From positions 90,412 through 154,411 of the IMG/VR virus record IMGVR_UViG_3300042307_001176: 64,000 nt of DNA. The stretch is one strand, 5' to 3'. Under the pieces are notes generated by a model. That model had not been told where the DNA came from. It was given only the letters and a program-made list of their open reading frames with translations, and ran no database searches. Below are positions 56,501 to 64,000 of this stretch, in pieces (within the stretch, counting starts at the first letter, position 1; every line of letters starts with the position of its first letter). This DNA is from a virus. Both the position numbers and the translations under genes were made by a program.

Positions 56501-57627
56501 TAGATGGTTCAAGTGGAACATCAGGAATAGATGGATCTAGTGGAACATCAGGATCTAGTGGAACATCAGGATCTAGTGGAAGCTCAGGATCTAGTGGAAC
56601 TTCAGGATATAGTGGTAGCTCGGGAACTTCGGGAATAGATGGTTCTTCAGGAACTTCAGGTTCAAGCGGAACATCAGGAATAGATGGATCTAGTGGAACA
56701 TCAGGATCTAGTGGAAGCTCAGGATCTAGTGGAACAAGTGGATCAGGATCTAGTGGAACAAGTGGATCTAGTGGAACTTCAGGATATAGTGGAAGCTCAG
56801 GAACTTCAGGAATAGATGGTTCAAGTGGCACATCAGGATCTAGTGGAACATCAGGATATAGTGGATCTTCAGGAACATCAGGATCTAGTGGAACATCAGG
56901 ATCTAGTGGAACATCAGGATCTTCGGGTAGCTCAGGATCTTCAGGATCTTCAGGATCTAGTGGAACATCAGGATCTAGTGGCTCAAGTGGTACATCAGGA
57001 GTAGGAACAGCTATTCTTTATAATTCAGTTTCTAGATACAGAACATATCTTAATTCGGATATAGAATGCTGGATAGCCTCAAGTTCAAGCGTTAACATTG
57101 GACTTGATTGGTCTAGATCTGGAACAACTCTAACAATCACACATAACTCGCACGGAAGATCTGATGGTAATATGATCATTGTGAGAAACGCAAATGCTGA
57201 TAATTTCAATGGTACTATTAGTGTAGTAAATGCAAACACCTTCACAGTAAATACTGTGGACAGTGGGGCACTTTCAGGTAAAGAAGCAGCTTATTCTCTA
57301 GGATTTACAGTGGGAACACCTACAGCAGCAGCACTGACTATAACAGCACCCGCAAGTGCTGATTGCCAATTATTGTCTGTATTATATGCAACAGGAGCTA
57401 GATCTGGGCAAACATTAGCAGTAACTACTCCTATTGGTGCAACAAATGGTTGTGGAGCGAATAGTACTGCTCAAAATCAATTTTATCCTGTATTTTTAGT
57501 TAGGACAATATCAACAGGTGCAACGCAGGCGGCTACATTAACTTTAAATACATCATCTAACTTTCATGTATTTAACTTTGCAGCAATGAATCCATCATTA
57601 AGTAATCTCGTAAGATTAGATTTCTAA
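53554..57627 (+). CDS. giant collagen-like tail fibre, 1357 aa
   Basis: Residues 1-265 are a globular attachment region ([20 protein letters not shown]). A Gly-X-Y region rich in GATGATG and some Pro (about 265-475) is interrupted near 385-430 and followed by a beta jelly-roll of C1q/TNF type ([32 protein letters not shown]). A second Gly-X-Y region (about 640-1150), [19 protein letters not shown] in style, leads to a C-terminal tip domain of about 200 residues ([20 protein letters not shown]). I infer a trimeric fibre whose tip binds the host. Behind a GATATATAT motif. Long antisense frames here are shadows. Confidence 0.85.
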   Translation: MKELNQITIKQLLASNTIGVNNSITNANFAQLQEGLLLINSAFGISIQNKTLNFPTGKINTGAIKADTIRLPINGNSSIQLNGSNGEILVNGLITTANAFIGGNLIVGDSNNGGRLKLILDRTYIDETIKPGEPGQVRFIGDDYEVYLNYGEVLSSFSFTVGSGANGQDIAVLYNGATAGQVQWNNDNVLTSENLVNAILTNATGPCLAESNLNTVTILALPGLGATANGDTITISGSVPVSVTSGTMSGGVNGTGAWVSIIGSQGPTGPTGSGAGPTGATGTGATGTTGATGATGATGAGITGATGATGTGATGTTGTTGPTGDTGPTGPNGAKGSAGAPGVTGATGPSGPSGPTGSTGTAGSNGATGSTGSTGPTGATGATGTNWYTGSGAPSIGTGSEGDLYLDGVTGDVYEKIGGIWQLQSNIKGVTGDTGATGATGETGATGATGDTGATGATGTGETGATGATGAVGTPTPMGYVDLSKLSTSQQISQGGFKPINFDTTNLIDSSYFTVGTFTISSTTGVYVEVLKAGTYFISYKVGLEHASSGSYSFLSSSLWKDTTTPVEITNFKGFTTLEDVASGVIPSDIITITGILNAAVGDQYWVKVVYQGGGSGIVDITDGDTGFSMFSLEGNQGTDGTSGTSGISGSSGTSGIGGTSGTSGISGTDGSSGSSGTSGSGTSGTSGTSTPGITSGSSGTSGIDGTSGSSGTSGIGGTSGSSGTSGIDGTSGSSGTSGIDGTSGSSGTSGITGIDGSSGSSGTSGIGGTSGSSGTSGIDGTSGTSAPGITSGTSGSSGSSGSSGSSGTSGIDGSSGTSGIDGSSGTSGSSGTSGSSGTSGSSGTSGSSGSSGSSGSSGSSGTSGIDGSSGTSGINGSSGTSGLSGVDGVSGSSGTSGSSGSSGSSGTSGSSGSSGTSGIDGSSGTSGIDGSSGTSGIDGSSGTSGSSGTSGSSGTSGSSGTSGYSGSSGTSGIDGSSGTSGIDGSSGTSGIDGSSGTSGSSGTSGSSGSSGSSGTSGYSGSSGTSGIDGSSGTSGSSGTSGIDGSSGTSGSSGSSGSSGTSGSGSSGTSGSSGTSGYSGSSGTSGIDGSSGTSGSSGTSGYSGSSGTSGSSGTSGSSGTSGSSGSSGSSGSSGSSGTSGSSGSSGTSGVGTAILYNSVSRYRTYLNSDIECWIASSSSVNIGLDWSRSGTTLTITHNSHGRSDGNMIIVRNANADNFNGTISVVNANTFTVNTVDSGALSGKEAAYSLGFTVGTPTAAALTITAPASADCQLLSVLYATGARSGQTLAVTTPIGATNGCGANSTAQNQFYPVFLVRTISTGATQAATLTLNTSSNFHVFNFAAMNPSLSNLVRLDF

Positions 57628-57681
57628 TTAAAAGAAGAAGAATATATACAATAAGACAAATAAATATAAAGAAATTAATCT

Positions 57682-60600
57682 GTGGCTAGACCTAATTTAA
57701 TAACCGGACAAATTACCATACCGGGGTTTTCTCAATACATTGCAGTTAACCCCACAGCAGACGTAGCTTCAGGTAATGCTAATATTAGCGGTATAACTGA
57801 TACGAATCTGCTCTATCCTGGATTAGAAGTATCTAATAGTAATTTTCCACCTGGTACAACTATATTAAGTGTAAATTATGGAGCGAACACTGCAATATTA
57901 AGCAATAATGCAACAGGTACAGCTACCGGAACTACTTTAACTATAGTATTCTCTGATGGGCTTTACTACTGTCCTGGATCTACATATTTGGATGTAAACG
58001 GAGCTTATGACAATACAGATATAACAGAGGGATTTCAGATAGTTAATCTAGCTACTGATGCTAACACTAGTTATTATTTATCAGGCGTATTTAATCTTTG
58101 GAGAATCACATATATTTCTGATGTTGTTGGAGATGGTACTACACTTTCTTTCTATGTACAATTTGATGAGGAAGCCCCATATTCAGCTTTTAATAGAATA
58201 CCTACAGATGCTATACAAAATGCTATAAGTCAACAAACATCTAACAGAGCTTATGGATGGAACGTGTCTTCACAAGTTTATCCTAGTCTTCCTGCAGGAT
58301 CTGATATAGCTCAAACCAATTTAGATGCACAGAACATCTCAGATTATGTTCCAGTAATTGTAGGTCCTACAGGACAACAATTTAATGGAGCTTGGTATGT
58401 TGGATTTACTGGTGCTGGTGTTACAGTAGCTGGTGATGGTGCAGAATTTGAAAAAGTAACAGTTACAATACCAGGTGGATCTGGTGGATCTGCTATAGCA
58501 ATATACGGACCAACCGGACAAGTGGCTACAGGAGCTACCGGTATTAATTTTACGGGATCCGGTATTAGTTCAGTTACATCTTCAAATAACTTTGTTACTG
58601 TATCAGTATTAGGAGGAGCAGGAACATCAGGTTCAAGTGGTACCTCAGGTTCTTCTGGGACTAGTGGAACTTCAGGAATAGATGGTTCTTCAGGAACTTC
58701 AGGCTTAAGTGGAACAGATGGTTCTAGTGGAACTTCAGGCTTAAGTGGAACAGATGGTTCTAGTGGAACTTCAGGCTTAAGTGGAACAGATGGTTCTAGC
58801 GGAACTTCAGGAATAGATGGTTCTAGTGGAACTTCAGGAATAGATGGTTCTAGTGGAACTTCAGGAACTTCAGGAATAGACGGTTCTAGTGGAACTTCAG
58901 GAATAGACGGTTCTAGTGGAACTTCAGGCTTAAGCGGAATAGATGGTTCTTCAGGAACTTCGGGAATAAGTGGTTCTTCAGGAACTTCGGGAATAAGTGG
59001 TTCAAGCGGATCTAGTGGAACTTCAGGAATAGATGGTTCTTCAGGAACTTCGGGATTAGATGGTTCTTCAGGAACTTCAGGATTAGATGGTTCTAGTGGA
59101 ACTTCAGGATTAGATGGTTCTAGTGGAACATCCGGAACATCCGGAACATCCGGAATAGATGGCTCAAGTGGAACTTCGGGAATAGATGGTTCTAGTGGAA
59201 CTTCAGGAATAGATGGTTCTTCAGGAACTTCTGGAATAGATGGAACATCAGGAACTTCTGGAATAGATGGAACTTCAGGAACTTCAGGATTAGATGGATC
59301 TAGTGGAACATCGGGAATAGATGGTTCTAGTGGAACTTCAGGATTAGATGGTTCTTCAGGAACTTCGGGAATAGATGGAACTTCAGGAACAGATGGTTCA
59401 AGTGGAACTAGTGGAACTAGTGGAATAGATGGAACTTCAGGAACAGATGGTTCAAGTGGAACTTCAGGAATAGATGGAACTTCAGGAACAGATGGTTCAA
59501 GTGGAACTTCAGGAACAGATGGTTCAAGTGGAACTAGTGGAACTAGTGGAATAGATGGAACTTCAGGAACAGATGGTTCTTCAGGAACATCAGGATCTAG
59601 TGGAACTTCAGGAACAGATGGTTCTAGTGGAACTAGTGGAATAGATGGAACTTCAGGAACAGATGGTTCTTCAGGAACTTCAGGAATAGATGGAACTTCA
59701 GGAACAGATGGTTCTAGTGGAACTTCAGGAATAGATGGTTCTAGTGGAACTTCAGGAATAGATGGTTCTTCAGGAACTTCTGGAATAGATGGAACTTCAG
59801 GAACTTCAGGAATAGATGGTTCAAGTGGAACTTCTGGTTCTTCAGGAACATCAGGATCTTCAGGAACTAGTGGAATAGATGGAACTTCAGGAACAGATGG
59901 TTCTTCAGGAACTTCAGGAATAGATGGAACTTCAGGAACAGATGGTTCTAGTGGAACTAGTGGAATAGATGGAACTTCAGGAACAGATGGTTCTTCAGGA
60001 ACTTCAGGAATAGATGGAACTTCAGGAACAGATGGTTCTAGTGGAACTAGTGGAATAGATGGAACCTCAGGAACAGATGGTTCAAGTGGAACTTCAGGAA
60101 TAGATGGTTCAAGTGGAACTTCTGGTTCTTCAGGAACATCAGGATCTTCAGGAACTAGTGGAATAGATGGAACTTCAGGAACAGATGGTTCAAGTGGAAC
60201 TAGTGGAATAGATGGAACTTCAGGAACAGATGGTTCAAGTGGAACTTCAGGAATAGATGGAACTTCAGGAACAGATGGTTCAAGTGGAACTTCAGGAATA
60301 GATGGAACTTCAGGAACAGATGGTTCTTCAGGAACATCAGGATCTAGTGGAACTTCAGGATCTTCGGGAACATCAGGATCTAGTGGAACTTCAGGAATAG
60401 ATGGAACTTCAGGAACAGATGGTTCAAGTGGAACTTCAGGAATAGATGGAACTTCAGGAACAGATGGTTCAAGTGGAACTTCAGGAATAGATGGAACTTC
60501 AGGAACAGATGGTTCTAGTGGAACTTCAGGAATAGATGGAACTTCAGGAACAGATGGTTCTTCAGGAACTTCAGGAATAGATGGAACTTCAGGAACAGAT

Positions 60601-63600
60601 GGTTCTTCAGGAACTTCAGGAATAGATGGAACTTCAGGAACAGATGGTTCTAGTGGAACTTCGGGTTTAAGTGGAATAGATGGTTCTTCAGGAACATCAG
60701 GTTCTAGTGGTAGCTCGGGTTCAAGTGGATCTTCGGGAACATCAGGATCTTCAGGTACTTCTGGAGTAGACGGTTCAAGTGGAACTTCAGGTTCAAGTGG
60801 AACTTCGGGAATAGATGGAACTTCAGGAACAAGTGGATCATCAGGAACTTCAGGAATAGATGGCTCTTCAGGAACTTCTGGATCTAGTGGAACATCAGGT
60901 TCTAGTGGAACATCAGGAACTTCAGGAATAGATGGCTCTTCAGGAACTTCTGGATCTAGTGGAACATCAGGTTCTAGCGGATCTTCAGGAACATCAGGAA
61001 TAGATGGTTCAAGTGGAACTTCAGGATCTTCAGGAACATCAGGATCTAGTGGAACATCAGGATCTAGCGGTTCTTCAGGAACATCAGGATCTAGTGGATC
61101 TTCAGGAACGTCAGGTTCTTCAGGAACATCAGGATCTAGTGGAACATCAGGATCTTCAGGATCTTCAGGATCAAGCGGTACATCTGGTTCTTCAGGAACA
61201 TCAGGATCTAGTGGATCTTCAGGAACATCAGGCTCATCAGGTTCAAGCGGTGCATCTGGATCTAGTGGAACATCAGGTTCTAGCGGATCTTCAGGAACAT
61301 CAGGATCTAGTGGATCTTCAGGAACATCAGGATCTAGTGGATCTTCAGGAACATCAGGTTCAAGCGGTACATCTGGTTCTTCAGGAACATCAGGATCTAG
61401 TGGATCTTCAGGAACATCAGGTTCAAGCGGTACATCTGGTTCTTCAGGAACATCAGGATCTAGTGGATCTTCAGGAACATCAGGTTCTAGTGGATCTTCA
61501 GGAACATCAGGTTCTTCAGGAACATCAGGATCTAGTGGAACATCAGGCTTATCAGGCTCATCAGGTTCAAGCGGTACATCTGGATCTAGTGGAACATCAG
61601 GATCTAGTGGATCTTCAGGTACAAGGGGAACCTCTGGTATATCGGGGGTTAGTGGATCTAGTGGAACTTCGGGTTCATCTGGAACATCAGGTATCTCAGG
61701 ATCTAGCGGAACATCGGGTTCTTCAGGTTCAAGCGGAGTATCAGGATCTTCAGGAACTAGCGGTAGCTCAGGATCTAGCGGTTCATCAGGAACATCAGGT
61801 TCTTCAGGATCTAGCGGATCTTCAGGAACATCAGGTTCAAGTGGATCTTCAGGAACAAGCGGTAGCTCAGGAACATCAGGAATAAGCGGTAGTTCAGGTT
61901 CTTCTGGAACATCAGGTTCTAGTGGTTCTTCAGGAACTAGCGGTAGCTCAGGAACATCTGGTTCAAGTGGTACATCAGGAAGTTCAGGAACATCAGGTTC
62001 AAGTGGTTCTTCAGGAACATCAGGATCTAGCGGAACATCAGGTTCTTCAGGAACTAGCGGTAGTTCAGGTTCAAGTGGAGCATCAGGATCTTCAGGATCT
62101 TCAGGATCTTCAGGATCTTCAGGATCTTCAGGATCTTCAGGAACATCAGGTTCAAGTGGAACATCAGGTTCAAGTGGAACATCAGGAACATCAGGAACAT
62201 CAGGATCTTCAGGAACATCAGGATCTAGTGGATCATCAGGATCATCAGGATCTTCAGGAACTAGCGGTAGTTCAGGTTCAAGTGGAGCATCAGGATCTTC
62301 AGGATCTTCAGGAACATCAGGTTCAAGTGGAACATCAGGATCTTCAGGTTCAAGTGGAACATCAGGTTCAAGTGGAACATCAGGTTCTAGTGGATCTAGT
62401 GGAGCATCTGGTTCTTCAGGATCTTCAGGAACATCAGGAACATCAGGATCTAGCGGAACATCAGGATCTAGCGGAACATCAGGTTCAAGCGGAGTATCAG
62501 GATCTTCAGGATCTAGTGGATCTTCAGGAACATCAGGTTCTTCAGGAACATCAGGTTCTAGTGGATCTTCAGGAACATCAGGTTCTAGTGGATCTTCAGG
62601 AGCATCAGGTTCTAGCGGATCTTCAGGAACATCAGGTTCTTCAGGAACATCAGGAACATCAGGTTCAAGCGGAACATCTGGATCTAGTGGAACATCAGGT
62701 TCTTCAGGAACTAGCGGTAGTTCGGGTTCAAGTGGAGCATCAGGATCTTCTGGAACATCAGGAACATCAGGTTCAAGTGGAACATCAGGATCTAGTGGAT
62801 CTAGTGGATCTTCAGGTTCAAGTGGAGCATCAGGATCTTCTGGAACATCAGGAACATCAGGTTCAAGTGGAACATCAGGATCTAGTGGAACATCAGGATC
62901 TAGTGGATCTTCAGGATCTAGTGGAACATCAGGATCTTCAGGAACATCAGGTTCAAGCGGAACATCAGGATCTAGTGGATCTTCAGGATCTAGTGGATCT
63001 TCAGGATCTAGTGGAACATCAGGAACATCAGGATCTAGTGGAACATCAGGATCTAGTGGATCTTCAGGATCTAGTGGAACATCAGGAACTTCAGGAACTA
63101 GCGGTAGTTCAGGTTCAAGTGGAACATCAGGATCTTCTGGAACATCAGGAACATCAGGATCAAGTGGAACATCAGGATCTTCAGGATCAAGTGGAACATC
63201 AGGATCTAGTGGATCTTCAGGAACATCAGGTTCAAGTGGAACATCAGGTTCTTCAGGAACATCAGGATCTAGTGGTTCTTCAGGAACTAGTGGAACTTCT
63301 GGTAGCTCAGGTTCAAGTGGAGCATCAGGATCTTCAGGATCTTCAGGATCTTCAGGAACATCAGGTTCAAGTGGAACTTCTGGTAGTTCAGGTTCAAGTG
63401 GAACATCAGGATCTAGTGGATCTTCAGGATCTTCAGGAACATCAGGTTCAAGTGGAACATCAGGATCTAGTGGATCTTCAGGAACATCAGGTTCAAGTGG
63501 AACATCAGGTTCAAGTGGAACATCAGGATCTAGTGGTTCTTCAGGAACTAGTGGAACTTCTGGTAGCTCGGGTTCTAGTGGTTCATCAGGAACATCAGGT

Positions 63601-64000
63601 TCAAGCGGATCTTCAGGAACATCAGGAACATCAGGTTCAAGCGGAACATCAGGATCTAGTGGTTCTTCAGGAACTAGTGGAACTTCTGGTAGTTCAGGTT
63701 CAAGTGGAACATCAGGATCTAGTGGAACATCAGGATCTTCAGGAACATCTGGAACATCAGGATCTAGTGGAACATCAGGTTCTTCGGGAACATCAGGTTC
63801 TTCGGGTTCTTCAGGAACATCAGGTTCTAGTGGATCTAGTGGATCTTCAGGAACATCAGGATCTTCAGGAACATCAGGAACATCAGGTTCAAGTGGAACA
63901 TCAGGAACATCAGGATCAAGCGGAACATCAGGATCTAGTGGATCTAGTGGATCTTCAGGATCTTCAGGATCTTCAGGAACATCAGGATCTAGTGGAACAT
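57682..64000 (+). CDS. second giant collagen-like fibre, partial, more than 2106 aa
   Basis: GTG start at 57682 (MARPNLITGQITIPGFSQYI) and one uninterrupted frame to the end of the window; the 3' end lies outside. Residues 1-310 are globular beta domains. From 58618 onwards the protein is pure Gly-X-Y, nearly 1,800 residues of GTS, GSS, GID and GTD triplets, with no Pro. The region can be divided: [13 protein letters not shown]-type up to about 60.7 kb, then almost only GSS/GTS/GAS. The frame is kept across more than 5 kb of repeats, so it is under selection. Inferred trimeric fibre, parallel to the preceding gene. Confidence 0.82.
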   Translation, partial: MARPNLITGQITIPGFSQYIAVNPTADVASGNANISGITDTNLLYPGLEVSNSNFPPGTTILSVNYGANTAILSNNATGTATGTTLTIVFSDGLYYCPGSTYLDVNGAYDNTDITEGFQIVNLATDANTSYYLSGVFNLWRITYISDVVGDGTTLSFYVQFDEEAPYSAFNRIPTDAIQNAISQQTSNRAYGWNVSSQVYPSLPAGSDIAQTNLDAQNISDYVPVIVGPTGQQFNGAWYVGFTGAGVTVAGDGAEFEKVTVTIPGGSGGSAIAIYGPTGQVATGATGINFTGSGISSVTSSNNFVTVSVLGGAGTSGSSGTSGSSGTSGTSGIDGSSGTSGLSGTDGSSGTSGLSGTDGSSGTSGLSGTDGSSGTSGIDGSSGTSGIDGSSGTSGTSGIDGSSGTSGIDGSSGTSGLSGIDGSSGTSGISGSSGTSGISGSSGSSGTSGIDGSSGTSGLDGSSGTSGLDGSSGTSGLDGSSGTSGTSGTSGIDGSSGTSGIDGSSGTSGIDGSSGTSGIDGTSGTSGIDGTSGTSGLDGSSGTSGIDGSSGTSGLDGSSGTSGIDGTSGTDGSSGTSGTSGIDGTSGTDGSSGTSGIDGTSGTDGSSGTSGTDGSSGTSGTSGIDGTSGTDGSSGTSGSSGTSGTDGSSGTSGIDGTSGTDGSSGTSGIDGTSGTDGSSGTSGIDGSSGTSGIDGSSGTSGIDGTSGTSGIDGSSGTSGSSGTSGSSGTSGIDGTSGTDGSSGTSGIDGTSGTDGSSGTSGIDGTSGTDGSSGTSGIDGTSGTDGSSGTSGIDGTSGTDGSSGTSGIDGSSGTSGSSGTSGSSGTSGIDGTSGTDGSSGTSGIDGTSGTDGSSGTSGIDGTSGTDGSSGTSGIDGTSGTDGSSGTSGSSGTSGSSGTSGSSGTSGIDGTSGTDGSSGTSGIDGTSGTDGSSGTSGIDGTSGTDGSSGTSGIDGTSGTDGSSGTSGIDGTSGTDGSSGTSGIDGTSGTDGSSGTSGLSGIDGSSGTSGSSGSSGSSGSSGTSGSSGTSGVDGSSGTSGSSGTSGIDGTSGTSGSSGTSGIDGSSGTSGSSGTSGSSGTSGTSGIDGSSGTSGSSGTSGSSGSSGTSGIDGSSGTSGSSGTSGSSGTSGSSGSSGTSGSSGSSGTSGSSGTSGSSGTSGSSGSSGSSGTSGSSGTSGSSGSSGTSGSSGSSGASGSSGTSGSSGSSGTSGSSGSSGTSGSSGSSGTSGSSGTSGSSGTSGSSGSSGTSGSSGTSGSSGTSGSSGSSGTSGSSGSSGTSGSSGTSGSSGTSGLSGSSGSSGTSGSSGTSGSSGSSGTRGTSGISGVSGSSGTSGSSGTSGISGSSGTSGSSGSSGVSGSSGTSGSSGSSGSSGTSGSSGSSGSSGTSGSSGSSGTSGSSGTSGISGSSGSSGTSGSSGSSGTSGSSGTSGSSGTSGSSGTSGSSGSSGTSGSSGTSGSSGTSGSSGSSGASGSSGSSGSSGSSGSSGSSGTSGSSGTSGSSGTSGTSGTSGSSGTSGSSGSSGSSGSSGTSGSSGSSGASGSSGSSGTSGSSGTSGSSGSSGTSGSSGTSGSSGSSGASGSSGSSGTSGTSGSSGTSGSSGTSGSSGVSGSSGSSGSSGTSGSSGTSGSSGSSGTSGSSGSSGASGSSGSSGTSGSSGTSGTSGSSGTSGSSGTSGSSGTSGSSGSSGASGSSGTSGTSGSSGTSGSSGSSGSSGSSGASGSSGTSGTSGSSGTSGSSGTSGSSGSSGSSGTSGSSGTSGSSGTSGSSGSSGSSGSSGSSGTSGTSGSSGTSGSSGSSGSSGTSGTSGTSGSSGSSGTSGSSGTSGTSGSSGTSGSSGSSGTSGSSGSSGTSGSSGTSGSSGTSGSSGSSGTSGTSGSSGSSGASGSSGSSGSSGTSGSSGTSGSSGSSGTSGSSGSSGSSGTSGSSGTSGSSGSSGTSGSSGTSGSSGTSGSSGSSGTSGTSGSSGSSGSSGTSGSSGSSGTSGTSGSSGTSGSSGSSGTSGTSGSSGSSGTSGSSGTSGSSGTSGTSGSSGTSGSSGTSGSSGSSGTSGSSGSSGSSGTSGSSGTSGTSGSSGTSGTSGSSGTSGSSGSSGSSGSSGSSGTSGSSGT
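58618..64000 (+). repeat. 5.4-kb Gly-X-Y coding repeat
   Basis: A degenerate 9/18-bp repeat of the form GGA ACA TCA GGA TCT AGT continues to the window end. Serine codons vary (TCA, TCT, AGT, AGC, TCG), which lowers exact DNA repetition. Gly is almost always GGA or GGT. Confidence 0.95.

Noticed and set aside
54099-56831. Minus-strand Pro/Val-rich ORFs of 358 and 456 codons
   Set aside because: Antisense of the Gly-X-Y repeats; their regularity reflects the repeat only.
61004-61885. 293-codon ORF rich in Glu, His and Gln
   Set aside because: Alternative frame of the second fibre repeat, which has a continuous frame from 57682 to the window end.
58618-64000. CRISPR array
   Set aside because: The repeats are short, in-frame Gly-X-Y codons without unique spacers of constant length.

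Overview
The window is part of a large, strongly AT-rich tailed-phage genome. It is a myovirus with a T4-like core: UvsX, DnaB-type helicase, gp46/gp47, terminase, contractile sheath, tube, portal, clamp loader, ligase and RNase H. The host is probably a member of Bacteroidota, likely a flavobacterium. Early genes follow promoters of the Bacteroidota type TAnnTTTG with a T-rich -33 region, and there are almost no Shine-Dalgarno sequences. A second motif, GATATATAA, lies just upstream of many structural genes and probably marks late promoters. It fits the gp55-like late sigma factor encoded at 44236; a second sigma-like protein is encoded at 36726.

Layout: 1-0.9 kb, small genes. 0.9-8.6 kb, three tRNA arrays (25 tRNAs covering all 20 amino acids plus an initiator tRNA), interleaved with a tail-adhesin cassette and small head-targeted proteins. 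8.6-15.6 kb, HNH nuclease, IMPDH/GMP-reductase, thymidylate-synthase-like enzyme, a lytic transglycosylase, SET-domain protein and small genes. 15.6-21.6 kb, recombination and replication (uvsX, helicase, 47, 46). 21.6-36 kb, tail and packaging (neck, terminase, sheath, two tubes, hub). 36-41.6 kb, dCMP deaminase, sigma factor, exonuclease and membrane proteins. 41.6-49 kb, head genes with two portals. 49-53.5 kb, ligase, clamp loader, guanylate kinase and RNase H. 53.5-64 kb, two giant Gly-X-Y collagen-like fibre genes; the second runs off the window after more than 2,100 codons.

The most striking observation is the control of the tRNA arrays. Each array is preceded by the same device: a TAnnTTTG promoter, a short ORF (19, 29 or 35 codons), a rho-independent terminator whose 5' arm can instead pair with the end of that short ORF, a boxA-like sequence, then the tRNAs. 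The codons of each short ORF match the tRNAs of its own array. Leader A (Ile, Pro, Ser-TCN, Arg-AGA) precedes Ser-UGA, Arg-UCU, Pro-UGG, Ile-UAU and Met. Leader B contains Glu-Asp-Asp-Leu-Leu-Glu-Asp and precedes Glu, Asp, fMet and Leu. Leader C has at least one codon for every one of the 16 tRNAs that follow it, with Ser only as AGY, Ile only as ATY and Arg only as CGN, and it has no Leu. This is what translational attenuators sensing the supply of exactly the tRNAs they control would look like. I know of no description of such a system, but I could not search.

A HAD phosphatase of the RNA-repair type directly follows array B, which suggests that tRNA loss during infection matters to this phage. 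The two fibre genes (about 9 kb of GGA, TCA, AGT and ACA codons) place an exceptional load on the Gly, Ser and Thr tRNAs encoded here. All assignments were read by eye from sequence; none was checked by database search or folding software.
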